A DNA stretch of 64,000 nucleotides from Actinernus sp. WN-2022 (GCA_030867875.1 JAOWCC010000252.1:1-64000); one strand, 5' to 3'. Shown: positions 11,485-23,123, counted from the first letter of the stretch. Notes: generated from the sequence alone by a model not told the origin. Program-made: numbers and translations.

Positions 11485-12480
11485 CAACTTCAATTTTATT
11501 TTCACTCCTAATATGATTTTAAGATAGCACTAACCCGCAAGTAGCAATGGCTAATCGAAGCAGGTAGTGATATATAATATTTGACTAAATACATATTTAA
11601 CTGGTTGCTGATAGAATACTGAGGTATACATAATTTAAGAAAAAGAAAACAGAACGATTTAACTATATAATATAAGTGTAAGACTCTAAAGTAAATATTT
11701 AGTTACAAAGTACAGATAGTGGATTTATTGTGTACTAATTATGGTAACTTTTGATGGGCGATTTTTTGGATAACAGTTGGAATGTTAACATATATAGATA
11801 TCCTCATCCTTTAAAATTTCCATAAGTATACCGTGAATTTTTTTCTTAAAATTGGTTTTCTTAAGATTACGAAAATCACGGGGGATACCATTCCATATCT
11901 TTGCCCCAAGTGTCGCAAAAGACTGGCTTAGTAGGTTCAATCTAGAGTGTTTTATGGAGAAGTTGCCAGTGGCAGCGGATCTAGTATTGTACGCCCGGGA
12001 TTGTACGAGTGTATTTCGTTTGAATATAGGTAAATAAGTCTGAGATATTAGGTGGAGCAGATTTGCTGAAGATATCATGCATAAGGCTGGCAACCAATTC
12101 GTAGTAAAGCATATTTATTGGAATATTATTTGTATCAATAAATAGGGGAATGGCGTGTACTCCAAAGTGCATCAATCGAAGGGCACGTTTTTTGAGGATT
12201 AAAATTTTGTTCAAATGTGACTGAGCAGCTTGACCCCAGGCGACTATACGAAATATAGGGAGAAATCAGAGAGCGGTAAATATCTAGAAGAGTTTGGAGA
12301 TGTACATAATGTCTTAATCTAGCGATAATACCGACCGTTTTACTGATCTTTGAAGCGATGTAGTCAATGTGGTGCTTCCAGGTAAGATTACTGTCAATTA
12401 ATATTCTTAGATATTTAACATTGATAGTCTTTGCGCTCAAGTGAAGTGTAATGGTTAATACTGTTGTCAAATATTTTTAA
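11485..12480 (-). pseudogene. LINE ORF2 C-terminal part plus 3' tail
   Basis: Three minus frames in succession: 12470-12135 with YLRILIDSNLTWKHHIDYIA and ISKTVGIIARLRH (the L-G-[IV]-x-[IL]-D-x2-L-x-W-x2-H-I block after the RT), 12214-11981 with LILKKRALRLMHF, and 12093-11785 with SRAYNTRSAATGNFSI and GAKIWNGIP. These are consecutive parts of one CR1-like ORF2. A tail reading AATAAAATTGAAGTTGAAGT on the minus strand lies at about 11485-11510. The RT core is missing. Confidence 0.85.
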
Positions 12481-13455
12481 GTTTATTTGATACTCGAGCT
12501 TTCTTTGGTAAGGATGAAAAATGACAAAAAAAATTGCGTTTAGTGTTAATTTATTTGCTGTTAGTCAGTCTGCATATGAAACTTATCCCATACAAACGAG
12601 AACATTTGCTCTTGCTAGTGTCCAGGCCAGTGTGGACAGCTTATTTCCGTATTCCGCATGCGTAATGTCAGTAGTCGTTGAAATAAATAAAGCAGACTGT
12701 CAACACAGAGGTCAAACGTGAATCCATTTATATGAAATTTATCGACGAGATTTCGTCGAATTCGTCACCAATAATGAGGAAAAAGGCAAAAAGGATAATA
12801 AACTTTACGATAAGTGAGCGAGTAAAAATACATGCGGGGTGCAGTGAACAGCGTATCTATGTATGACAAGTGGATACCATTCGGTGATGAAACTATATAT
12901 AGCCCGCTCTTAAGTATTCGCATTGAAATTCAGAGTTTCCCTGACAAAGCGGTCAGTCTTATTTTGTGGGATTATATCGAGAAGTTAAGAGAAAATTATA
13001 TTCTGAGACGATCGAAAGCGGGACGATCCAGCTGTTGCGGATAGAGGTTTGTGTTGAACAGGATATGTTCGAGGGAGGACTCACAACGTCGACAGCAAAA
13101 TATTTTACAGAAAGAAACTAAGACTGTCTATCAGCAGTTAAAAAAAGTAACGTAAATATAAGTCCTAAATTCGACTCATAACACCAGTGTTTGCCTATCA
13201 ATGTTTGCTTAATATTATCAGTGCCACGAAATGTGTCCGTGCTAGTAGTATGCCGAGGACAAGGGAATTTATACTCTAATCGAAATCTCAGACATCCATC
13301 TTAGGGACTGTTTACTTCTAAACAAAGATAGAATAGTTTGAATTAGACTGCCGGGCATCTAGTATCAGTTGAAAACCGTTCCCGGCTGCCGGATATCTAG
13401 CCACAGTGTAAAATAGACTTGTGCTGAATCACTCCAATATTTATACTTAAAACTG
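12481..13455. other. Stretch without firm gene
   Basis: A 70-codon plus frame (12832-13044) is open but shows no recognisable domain and could be chance. This is the intron side of the minus-strand exon at 13463-13593; I could not identify a second exon. Confidence 0.35.
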
Positions 13456-13462
13456 TACTTAC

Positions 13463-13593
13463 TTGTTAATTTCGTGCATAAAAGATGGACATTCAGCGCG
13501 TTGTGAGCCAGCATTTCCAGTATTTTGCTCCCCGAGCGCTTCGACGACAGGAAGAACAAGTATTGCAAGCAGATGCAAGGTTTTCGTTGTCAT
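13463..13593 (-). CDS. First coding exon of a probable secreted protein
   Basis: The minus strand opens with ATG at 13593 and encodes 43 residues starting MTTKTLHLLAILVLPVVEAL, a textbook signal peptide: basic/polar start, hydrophobic core about residues 6-17, small residues at a likely cleavage site near 20. The mature part begins GEQNTGNAGSQRAEC. The frame runs into AACAA|GTAAGTA, a near-consensus splice donor whose GT lies at 13462-13461, so this is an exon end and not a stop. A TATA-like box sits about 110 bp upstream. Later exons were not found in the window on this strand, so the product is unknown. Codon use and the signal/donor combination make chance unlikely. Confidence 0.6.
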
Positions 13594-13703
13594 TTTGACC
13601 GCACTAATTCGTTACGAATGTGGGCAAACTATACATCAAAACGCGGGAAATTCGATTGACTAATTGAATTCAGTTGTAGGTTTTTGATTGGTTCTTTTCC
13701 CAG

Positions 13704-13712
13704 CCTTTTATA
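13704..13712 (-). promoter_or_regulatory. TATA box candidate for the minus-strand exon
   Basis: TATAAAAGG on the minus strand, 111 bp before the ATG at 13593. This leaves room for a transcription start near 13680 and a short 5' UTR. An ATTGG word (13687-13691) lies between it and the ATG, which is downstream of the usual CCAAT position. Confidence 0.45.
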
Positions 13713-13980
13713 GACCAGACTCCTGGCATATGCCCAGAAATAGAGGAACGCCTTGTATATTTTGACTCAACCGGTCGAAAACAATTGCAAACTGACCGCA
13801 GAAAATAAGCGACTATCGGGTTTAAACTATTAAAACTACAGAGAAAAGACGTTATTGTTTTGTATTCCGTTCGTACGTTTTTTATTTACGAGGCATAAAA
13901 TTAATAAATTGCAAGAAAATTTCGTAATTTTGGCGAACAGTTGAGTGAACTCCCGGAGGAGGCGTGAGCGTGACTCACGT
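13713..13980. other. Upstream spacer, nothing recognised
   Basis: AT-rich flank of the secreted-protein exon and of the LINE at 13981-14605; no motif beyond the TATA box. Confidence 0.4.
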
Positions 13981-14605
13981 CTAGTGACCTTTTGTTAAAC
14001 GGAAGTTTGATATACACACTTTTGTCAATTCTTTATTAGCAGTCGTCTCTAGTGACTTTATATTTCTATCGGCATATAATAAGTTAGTGTCATCAGCAAA
14101 TAAATAAAAATGGAATTTATCGGCCGAGGATTTATAAATGTCATTAATGTATATTAAGAACAGCAGAGGGCCTAAGATAGATCTGTAGGACACCGCATAG
14201 CGTTTGTTCTTTATTTGAAATTTTAGAGTCAATTTGAGTAGTTTGTGTTCGACCTGATAGATAGGAGGAAAACCAGTCATTAATAATGCCTCTAATTCCA
14301 TAATGTTGTAATTTGTTTAGTAATATAGAGTGGTTCACTGTATCGAATGCCTTATTTAAATCGATAAATATACCACATGAGAACATTTTTTTGATCCATG
14401 TTTGTTCTGTATTTTGTTCACTATGTCAAGGATTGCGTAGAATGTTTCTCCTGAAAATCAGTCATATTGGGCTTTATATAAAACGTCATTTTTTTCAACA
14501 AAGGTTTTGAGACGATTATACATTAGCTTTTCGTAATTTCGGTTGAAGATCGAGAGTAGGGAAATCGGTCTGTAGCTACCTGGATCAGTTTCGTCAATGC
14601 AACCT
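13981..14605 (-). pseudogene. LINE reverse transcriptase fragment
   Basis: From 14605 down: PGSYRPISLLSIFNRNYEKL, RLKTFVEKNDVLYKAQY, then FIDLNKAFDTVNHSILLNKL (first catalytic Asp, about 14380), a shifted stretch, GPLLFLIYINDI (about 14150) and FADDTNLLYA (catalytic DD, about 14090). This is a nearly complete RT palm of a CR1/jockey-like element with at least two frame changes. It stops abruptly at 13981 with no C-terminal region. Confidence 0.88.
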
Positions 14606-15240
14606 GCGCCGACCGAGTTCAATGCCAATGTATTTTAACAATATATCTGCTATCAGGTCGAATTTTAGACTGCCTATCCGTTTGAGACCTGGACAAATCA
14701 GGTACGTAGCGGATCCAAATTAGTCCGGGTAGAGTGTAAAACAACTCATCTGGATAAATTTTGTACCGGTTCCAAACTCGTCGGGCCCTACCGAGATAAT
14801 TTCTTGACAGGCATGAGATAACTTATCACACACGTTACGCAATGCAAAACATTGTTGGTGTGTCTGACTCGTTTTTTTTTATTTAAGCTAGTAACTTGGC
14901 AAACTACAGCTTGGTCCATGTTAACAGCTAATATAATTTATATTTGCACATGGGCTCCTGGTTTTACCATATAAAAATGGCCTTATTACGCCAAACGTAA
15001 ACAAAAACACCTAGGGGATCAGAGTGTGAGCCACATGCACTTATCGAGTCATTACCACACTGGTGCCACAAGGACTGCAACCTCCGCCTCACCCTCAGCA
15101 TCGGATACCCACAAAACGTTTAAAGGTTTTCAAGTTGCGAATTTATGAAGTTTTTCAAGTTGTGAATTTATGAAGTTTTTCAATTTGCGAATTAATGAAT
15201 TAATAAAGATCGGCTGTATACCACCAATTAAGGACTTAAT
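14606..15240. other. Spacer with a 25-bp triplicate repeat
   Basis: No gene is evident. At 15125-15199 three 25-bp units of the form GTTTTTCAAGTTGCGAATTT followed by ATGAA stand in tandem with few mismatches. Confidence 0.6.
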
Positions 15241-15246
15241 TAACAA

Positions 15247-15505
15247 ATGACCATGCACATCAATATTGATGCCATAGATCGTAATCTGAATCAGGACCTT
15301 GTTAACGTTAATGAATGGCTTATCGCGAATAAGCTCACTCTCAATAAATCGAAGACAGAATTCATGTTAATTGGATCAAGACAAAAATTAAGTACCTTTA
15401 ATAACCCTCCGTCACTAACAATTGATGGGGGCTCCAATAAAACAGGTATCGAATACAAAAACCCTCGGTGTTCATATCGATGAGAATCTGTCCTGGAACC
15501 ACAGG
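15247..15505 (+). pseudogene. LINE RT thumb fragment, plus orientation
   Basis: The frame reads NEWLIANKLTLNKSKTEFML followed by IGSRQKL and, after a shift, LGVHIDENLSWNH, the conserved end of the RT thumb in CR1/L2 LINEs. It stops exactly at the W-N-H codons, where a repeat block begins (AGGAAACCCAAGCTCTG). The continuation of the same coding sequence appears on the opposite strand starting at 17345. Confidence 0.85.
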
Positions 15506-15511
15506 AAACCC

Positions 15512-16150
15512 AAGCTCTGTTTATGTAAATTGAATTTATAAGGGTTTGTATGGAAATGTTTTAATCTGGCTTTTCGATAAATATACTGTAATAAAGTGAA
15601 TAAAACTTACCTGGTGTCTATGATCTGTGTCTTGGCTGTGTCTGTACGTAGTTTCAGCGAATTTTGAATCCCTTACTCCAATGTTTATGTAAATTGAATT
15701 TATAAGGGTTTGTATGGGAATTTTTTAATCTGGCTTTTCGATAAATATACTGTAATAAAGTGAATAAAACTTACCTGGTGTCTATTATCTGTGTCTTGGC
15801 TGTGTCTGTACGTAGTTTCAGCGAATTTTGAATCCCTTACTCTTCATACTATAGAAGAAATGAAAGGTAGGAGACGAACTTCAAATCTCGGGTTCAAAGC
15901 CACTCTCGTTTGGGTCGATTTTTTCACGAAAATCGCATCGATTTTACATTCTATCCCCATCAGCTACGCAGTGATAAATTTCCAGTCTATCAGGGTGCCA
16001 ACCAAACGAAGATATCTGTATTTGCCGAGCTACAATCCACTATTGAGTCCGCCAAAATCTCGCCATAAGCAGCCATCTATGCCCGTGACTCGCCAAAGTG
16101 GTGCAAACACAGGAAACCCAAGCTGTGGAATTTTTAAATCTAGCTTTCGT
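15512..16150. repeat. Repeat block: two copies of module M1 and one of M2
   Basis: M1 (about 165 bp, starting GTTTATGTAAATTGAATTTA and ending AATCCCTTACTC) occurs at about 15518-15680 and 15686-15845. M2 (about 275 bp, from TTCATACTATAGAAGAAATG to ACACAGGAAACCCAAGCT) follows. The same modules recur at 17349-17960 in the same orientation. One 120-codon frame crosses the block but has no protein features. Confidence 0.88.
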
Positions 16151-16154
16151 TAGA

Positions 16155-16618
16155 ATCTTATTAGCGATCTCATATAAAACACAAACATGTTCTCATATGC
16201 CACCTATTGCATGTTCTTGAGTGCGGCTTGCGGGTCTTCTTTTACCTTCTTGCGGGTTGATCTTCTTGCGGAAAGAACTTCTTGCGGGTCTGAAGTTCTT
16301 GCGTTAGTTAAGTAATTTCAAACGCAAGCTGCACGCAAGTTAACAAATTGAAGTTAGTTTTTTATGTGTCTTTCCTAATATTGACAATGATTTTTGTCAT
16401 AACATGATCAAAATAGCTTTGGATCCACGAGGCGTCTTCGCCGTCTCTTGCAGACTTGTCGCGGCTTAAACTAAGATGTTGGAATGTGCTACTCCAAGTC
16501 TGACCATTGTTTATTCACCTCAAATCAATGGCCAGACACGTGTAAAAGTTTTATTGAATTGGTTCGAGAAGCGGCGTTCCTGCCGAAATCATTGTCAATT
16601 TTTTAACATTGCTATCTA

Positions 16619-16653
<35 letters not shown>

Positions 16654-16983
16654 TCTTTATTTATACACGGTACGCTCATCAGGGTTTTGTAAAAAGTTTA
16701 CAATATAAAATTACATTTAAAATTAGCTCAAATAAAAACCTGCTTTCGATGAGTGTGCTAATTTAAAATTAAGTTAAGCTAAGATAAGAAAAGAAACTGC
16801 TGCAACCAGAGAGAAATCTACTTAGAGTTCTGGCTTGCCGTAACTCAATCGGAAGGCTATTCCATAGCACCGCACCACTATAGCCAAAGCTATTTTTGAG
16901 AAAGTTGGTGCGGGGCAGAGGAATAGCAAGTTTGCTCTCAGTGTCTCTTAGAGAATATTTCGTAACGCTGCTGCGGTCAACAA
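16155..16983. repeat. Left arm of about 830-bp inverted duplication
   Basis: From AATCTTATTAGCGATCTC to GCTGCTGCGGTCAACA, reverse-complemented almost perfectly at 17974-18808. It contains the 3' end of a LINE (minus here), a (GTAA)n/(TTAC)n tail, and about 470 bp of the LINE's 3' flank, so flank and LINE were duplicated together. Confidence 0.93.
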
Positions 16984-17345
16984 ATTTCGAACGAAGATAG
17001 TCAGGGGCGAGTCCATTAAGCGATTTATAGACCATAACAGCTTTATGAATTTGGCGTTAAGTTTCAAGTTTTTTTCCAGCCAAGTATTTCAAAGAGATAA
17101 TCAGCATTAGCATCATATCATAGCTGGAAAAGGTTAAAACCCGAGCCGCACGGTTTTGTAATTTTTGGAGTTTGTTAGCAAGGGTTCTATTGCAACTTCC
17201 CCACACAACACTACAGTACTCAAAATGTGGTTGTGGGTGAATTGAAAATAGACTGCAGTGTTTTGCGGGGGACAAATGGTGCAATGCGCTTGAGGGCACC
17301 GATGCCAGAGGCAATTTTCTTACACAACTTATCAATGTGTTGTTC
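16620..17345 (-). pseudogene. CR1-like LINE ORF2 3' half, minus orientation
   Basis: From 17345 downward: a frame equivalent to QHIDKLCKKIASGIGALKR, then FEYCSVVWGSCNRTLANKLQ and LQNRAARVLTFSSYDM, then an open 88-codon frame (17035-16769) with VYKSLNGLAPDYLRSKFV, GYSGAVLWNSLPIELRQ and the stop. The tail is (TTAC)n at 16620-16655 (seen as GTAA on the plus strand). It directly continues the coding sequence that breaks off at 15505, but in inverse orientation. Confidence 0.9.
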
Positions 17346-17348
17346 CAG

Positions 17349-17960
17349 CACAGGAAGCCCAAGCTCTGTTTATGTAAATTGAATTTATAAGGGTTTGTAT
17401 GGGAATTTTTTAATCTGACTTTTCGATAAATATACTGTAATAAAGTGAATAAAACTTACCTGGTGTCTATGATCTGTGTCTTGGCTGTGTCTGTACGTAG
17501 TTTCAGCGAATTTGGGCGAATTTTGAATCTCTTACTCTTCATACTATAGAAGAAATGAAAGGTAGGAGACGAACTTCAGATCTCGGGTTCAAAGCCACTC
17601 ACGTTTGGGTCGATTTTTTCACGAAAATCGCATCGATTTTACATTCTATCCCCATCAGCATACGCAGTGATAAATTTTCAGTCTATCTGTGCCAACCAAA
17701 CGAAGATATCTGTATTTGCCGAGCTACAATCCACTATTGAGTCCGCCAAAATCTCGCCATAAGCAGCCATCTATGCCCGTGACTCGCCAAAGTGGTGCCA
17801 ACACAGGAAACCCAAGCTCTGTTTATGGCTGTTGGGAATTTTTAAATCTAGCTTTTAGATAAATATATTGCAATAAAATGAATAAAACTTACCGGGTGTT
17901 TATAGCCTGTGTCTTGACTATGTTTGTATGCAGTTGCAGCGAATTTAGGCGAATTTTAAA
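17349..17960. repeat. Repeat block: M1-M2-partial M1
   Basis: Second set of the M1/M2 modules described at 15512-16150: M1 at about 17366-17540, M2 at about 17541-17815 and a diverged M1 at 17816-17960. Both blocks are introduced by CAGGAA(A/G)CCCAAGCTCTG, placing them at the two break points of the LINE. Confidence 0.88.
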
Positions 17961-17973
17961 TTCTAACGAAAGC

Positions 17974-18308
17974 TTGTTGACCGCAGCAGCGTTACGAAAT
18001 ATTCTCTAAGAGACACTGAGAGCAAACTTGCTATTCCTCTGCCCCGCACCAACTTTCTCAAAAATAGCTTTGGCTATAGTGGTGCGGTGCTATGGAATAG
18101 CCTTCCGATTGAGTTACGACAAGCCAGAACTCTAAGTAGATTTCTCTCTGGTTGCAGCAGTTTCTTTTCTTATCTTAGCTTAACTTAATTTTAAATTAGC
18201 ACACGGCACTCATGGAAAGCAGGTTTTTATTTGAGCTAATTTTAAATGTAATTTTATATTGTAAACTTTTTACAAAACCCTGATGAGCGTACCGTGTATA
18301 AATAAAGA

Positions 18309-18339
<31 letters not shown>

Positions 18340-18808
18340 TAGATAGCAATGTTAAAAAATTGACAATGATTTCGGCAGGAACGCCGCTTCTCGAACCAAT
18401 TCAATAAAACTTTTACACGTGTCTGGCCATTGATTTGAGGTGAATAAACAATGGTCAGACTTGGAGTAGCACATTCCAACATCTTAGTTTAAGCCGCGAC
18501 AAGTCTGCAAGAGACGGCGAAGACGCCTCGTGGATCCAAAGCTATTTTGATCATGTTATGACAAAAATCATTGTCAATATTATATTAGGAAAGACACATA
18601 AAAAACTAACTTCAATTTGTTAACTTGCGTGCAGCTTGCGTTTGAAATTACTTAACTAACGCAAGAACTTCAGACCCGCAAGAAGTTATTTCCGAAAGAA
18701 GATCAACCCGCAAGAAGGTAAAAGAAGACCCGCAAGTCGCACTCAAGAACATGCAATAGGTGGCATATGAGAACATGTTTGTGTTTTATATGAGATCGCT
18801 AATAAGAT
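17974..18808. repeat. Right arm of about 830-bp inverted duplication
   Basis: Reverse complement of 16155-16983; together they would form a hairpin with a loop of about 990 bp. Divergence is low, suggesting a recent duplication. Confidence 0.93.
17975..18345 (+). pseudogene. CR1-like LINE 3' end, plus orientation
   Basis: It begins at VDRSSVTKYSLRDTESKLAI and runs through NSFGYSGAVLWNSLP to the stop, then a 3' UTR with AATAAAG and a (TTAC)n tail at 18306-18340. It is the same sequence as 17000-16620 in the opposite direction and carries no RT. Confidence 0.9.
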
Positions 18809-18963
18809 CACTCAAATTTCATAAGATCACTAATGTCGACATGCTCTTTCACATGATAACGATCATGTTTTCTGTACAAGTAGATAAACTATAGAAACGT
18901 GAATACGCAGTTATGAAAGTGATGTATTTATAATGTCAAAGTTTCCAACGGGACAATGTACAA

Positions 18964-19160
18964 ATTTACAGACATTTTACGACCAAATGAATGTAAACAG
19001 AGTGTGTAAAATGGATGTTAAATATGCTTCACAGACTTTTTACAACCAATGTCAGTAAACAGAGTGTGTAAAATGGATGTTAAATATGCTTCACAGACTT
19101 TTTACAACCAATGTCAGTAAACAGAGTGTGTAAAATGGATGTTAAATATGCTTCTACAGA
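18964..19160. repeat. 62-bp tandem repeat, about three units
   Basis: The unit contains TTTACAACCAATGTCAGTAA then ACAGAGTGTGTAAAATGGATG. Units two and three are identical (period 62 bp, e.g. 19030 to 19092); the first is diverged. It is non-coding. Confidence 0.92.
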
Positions 19161-20089
19161 CTTTTTGTTCGATTCGCTAAATTTCAGATCTTTTATTTAC
19201 CAAATATTTTACAAAGTCTGTAACAATGTCTGTAAATTGCTCATATTTTACAGAATTTGTTGGGTGTGAATCGAAGCGTAAATTAATATGCAGAACAAAA
19301 GAATCCAGCGATCGGGACGATTATATGGAAACCAGGCATTAGCTGCAGCCTTCTTGCGTCAATATTTTAATCACAGTGCTAAGCGTCCCTATAGATAATA
19401 TTCGGCCAAGCAATACTTAGCTTCTTTTCACCTGTTGTTCAGTTTCACTGAATTAAACTGTACTGGCTTGGAATTTTTAAAAAGGTGATTTTTTTGAATT
19501 TCAAGAGTCAAATGATCAAGACAAGACAATCTAAACTTGTAGTCACGTGATATAGCACTTCGAGAATAACGGGAAAAAAGCAAAGTGATAGTAGCGTGAA
19601 CCCAGCCGATCGATGCTAAGAACACTGAAGCCTGATACCTTTCTCCTATTGTTTTGTATGCAGAAGTCTTGGAATTGTGGAAAATAAAAACCGTTATTTC
19701 TTTGAATTTCGATTGAAGGAAGTCAGTCATCCCTACTCTGGGGCGGCCTTCATCTCCTCGGAACATGGAATACTACTGACTATCCAAACAATAGACGTCA
19801 TCAAAATTCTAAAATCTAAACTATGAGATATATGAAGCTGTTCTTTTCACTGGTATGATTTGATATCGGTATTCTCAGTATTCTTCGAAAAATTTACGTC
19901 GATACGGTGATTTGTTTTTGAGTTACAGTACTTTGAATTTTGTGACAGCCCCAGGTCAGCGTGCATGTTTCCTAAATGTCAAGGAAATCCATATATTTCG
20001 GCCAATTTCAAATATATAAAGTGTTTTGAAGGGAATGCTAATTATATTGATGGGGAAAACAGCTTTATTTCTAGAGTACGTTTTTGGTC

Positions 20090-20126
20090 GCCATGTTGGT
20101 GTACTAAAGCTGTACACCAACATGGC
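20090..20126. repeat. Perfect 14-bp hairpin
   Basis: GCCATGTTGGTGTA (20090-20103) and its exact complement (20113-20126) around a 9-nt loop. It is probably the fused inner ends of a MITE; no role can be assigned. Confidence 0.8.
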
Positions 20127-21292
20127 CGCCGCATACTAATTACACTATTTTCGAATATTATTTGGCCGACAGCTCTGTGACGAAGTACTCTATTGCTCCA
20201 AAATGTCGGTCATTTCTATATTTTTACCTGCTCTATACACAGCATTAAAAAATAGAAGTTTTTTTCAAGAGTGATGGTCTCTTGGTTTTTTTCTTGAGGC
20301 ATTTTTTTTGTGACGTCAATGCAAACGATCAATACCTAACTCTGAAACAATACAAACCCTAACTGCAAAAACAATGGAATTCTTTGTCAGAGGTGAAGGC
20401 CTCCTGCTTCCTCTTTGATTAGAGAGCTTAAGCAACGACGACGTCAACGTCTAGGACGACGGCATAACACAATAGACTTAATTACAAAATACAATAACTG
20501 CACGTGACAATGCACGCAGTCAACTACATTTCAACCGTTGTCTGCAAAAGCAAAACGTGAAAACTCCATATTCTACGTCAACAAGAGAACGCGAACGGTC
20601 GAAAGTAAATCACTTCGTTTTTCGTTCGGCGTGAACGGAACTCTATCCCTGTCATATTTTTCGAAGAAATGGATGTGAAAAGTAATTAAAGGCGAACGAA
20701 GGAAATAGTAAACATCATATTTCGGGAGAAAACATTACAAAATACAATATATAGCTGTACGTGAAATGCACGCAGTCGCCTACATTCTGGCCGTCCTCTG
20801 CAAAAACACAACGTGAAACCCCTACGTTTTACGTTTCGACGAGAACCGTCAAAAATTAAATCACTCCGTCTTTCGTTCGGTGTGAAGGGAACTTTATGCT
20901 TATCATATTTTTCGAAAATTTGGATGACTGTGAAAAATATTTAAGGCGAATAAAGAAATAGTAAAATCAAAATTACGGAAGAAAACACTTTTCTATGTCC
21001 CGTGACGGCAGCGAGGACGGAACCTATAAAAATATTTTATCCCGAAATATGATGTTTACTATTTCCTTCGTTCGCCTTTAATTACCGGTTCACATTAATA
21101 TGTTCGAAAAATATAATAAGCGTACAGTTTCGTTCACGCCGGACGAGAAACGGAGTGATTTACTTTTTACGTTGGCGGTTCCCTTGTAAGCGTAGACTTT
21201 GGGGTTTTCACGGCGTTGTGTATTCCAGACAACGGTTGAAATGTTGGCGACTGCGTGCATTTTAACCAGCAGTTATTGTATTTTGTAATTAA

Positions 21293-23123
21293 AGGGGCAG
21301 TGTCACGGTACTGCGCATGTCACAGTCTCCAGACATTGAATTGACAGCTGTATTGTGTAACATCCAATAAGAATCAATCAAAATAATTTGCAGGAAACGC
21401 CACACTGTTCGGGTGTTAGCCGTATTCACAGATTGTAATTATGCACAGTATATGGCGAGATTTACAAGGATTTTATTCTTCCTACATCCAAGGTAAACAG
21501 CATTGAGTAAATAATGGTATCTATATTTCATTACTTGCTTGTATTTTTTGCTGTTTCCAGTCGTAAACAGTCAGAATTTGACCAAAGTGAAACAAGCTGC
21601 TCGCGTCCGTAGATATATATTTATTCGTTGTACACTTTTGACATGAAATAATTCTCCAAATGGCACCATTGTTTCATTTCTACGTGACTAATAACACAGT
21701 TCTCTGCTGTAAAAAATATAGAACATTCTATGGACGATTTCTTGTCTTAAAGTTTGGAAACGTAACACATACATTTGCGCTAAAAAGTTCAGTACTTTCG
21801 GAAGTACGAGTGGCTGTTTACTAGTTTGCACTATCGGCTTTTATGGACTGGAAACTTACTTTCACAGCTTAATATTTATGTCGATTGGTCAGAAGGATAT
21901 CTTGTTTACGATTCTATGGTTCTTTCGGCATCAGGAATTTTTTAAACGGGAGTTTTCGTACAGTATTTCAAGCTATGCTGTAGCGCGAGTTTAGTACGTA
22001 TATATAGTCACAAATGTCCGTGAAACTAATTGCACGTTCGGTCATTGTTATCAGTTTGCTCTATGGGTTCTCATGTATTCAATAATCACAATCATATGTA
22101 TGTTGATTGGTCACGAGGATTTCCTCTTTCAGTTTTCCCCGTTAGTTTGGACGTTAGGGATTTATTCTTGGAGATTTCGTACAGTTTAGCGACCGTGTGT
22201 CGAAAGTAGAAACGTTCGCTTGTCACGAAAGTGCGTAAACAAACTATCACAAGCGGTTTCATAGCAGCTCGATGTTTGACTCTCATATAGTCGATGATAA
22301 CTTATATAGCTTCATATGTATGTCGATTGCTCGCAAGGATTTCCTCTTTCAGTTTTTCCCGTTAGTTTGGACATCAGGGATTTATTCTTGGAGATTTCGT
22401 ACAGTTTAGCGACCGTGTGTCGAAAGTAGAAAAGTTCGCTTGTCACGAAAGTGCGAATACTGACAAGCGGTTTCATAACAGATCGATGTTTGCAGCCTCT
22501 CACGTAGTCGATCATAACTTCTATAGCTTCATATGTATGTCGATTGCTCACAAGGCTATCGTGTTTGAGTTCATGAGGTTTTTTGCCAGCAAATAAAGGT
22601 TTTATCTAACTTTACGTACAGTCTTTGACTTTGCACTCCGGTCGGTTCAAATAATTTCAGCCTCGTATCTAAGCCGTAGATATATATTTCTTCGTATCGC
22701 TGTTGAAAACTGCCATATCATTTATAATACGGCTTGAAAAGTTGCCATGTGTTTCGTGAACTCTACTAGACATCCAAACCCTCTTCGCTTCTGGTTGAAA
22801 TGCCAAAACGTTTCCAATTTCTTGCGTTTTTCGGCTGCATATTCAGAGTACTCAGTGGCCGTTTTCCCCGCCGGTAAGCATCACTTATGCTTTTTTGTTT
22901 TAGTTGTGTTGCAGTCTGCAACGACTAATTTTGAATAAACAAATAACTAAAACTTATTTAAGCACATCATGACCAAAGGAGGCAAGGATGAGTTCAAAAA
23001 GAACAGATAGAAGTCGATTTAAAAATCGATATTTCACCGCTCTGAGAACTTCGTTCCGGGCCGGAACGGTAATTCAAAAATCATCAGATTTTCACACATG
23101 CGCAGTACCGTGACACTGCGACT
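21293..23123. mobile_element. TTAA-flanked non-autonomous DNA element
   Basis: The ends AGGGGCAGTGTCACGGTACTG and (complement of the right end) AGTCGCAGTGTCACGGTACTG are inverted and flanked by TTAA at 21289-21292 and 23124-23127. This fits a piggyBac-type insertion without transposase. The interior holds about 2.1 units of a 220-bp tandem repeat. Confidence 0.78.
22094..22560. repeat. About 220-bp tandem repeat, 2+ units
   Basis: Units begin ATATGTATGTTGATTGGTCA at about 22094 and a close copy at 22314, with the start of a third at 22531. The two similar minus-strand peptides here are a by-product of the repeat. Confidence 0.88.

Larger units (their letters stand above)
18809..20420. other. 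Non-coding stretch with a 62-bp tandem repeat and a hairpin
   Basis: No gene recognised. A minus frame at 19428-19766 (112 codons) lacks motifs. The tandem repeat (18964-19160) and the hairpin (20090-20126) are listed separately. Confidence 0.4.

Noticed and set aside
19428..19766. 112-codon minus frame as a host exon
   Set aside because: No motif, no splice context, and composition like its surroundings.
22092..22551. Two similar minus-strand peptides suggesting a gene pair
   Set aside because: They are the same frame in two units of a 220-bp tandem repeat inside a non-coding element; no protein signature.
22314..22560. CRISPR-like array from spaced repeats (also considered for 18964-19160 and 34478-34692)
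   Set aside because: Units are contiguous long tandem repeats without uniform spacers, and the DNA is clearly eukaryotic.
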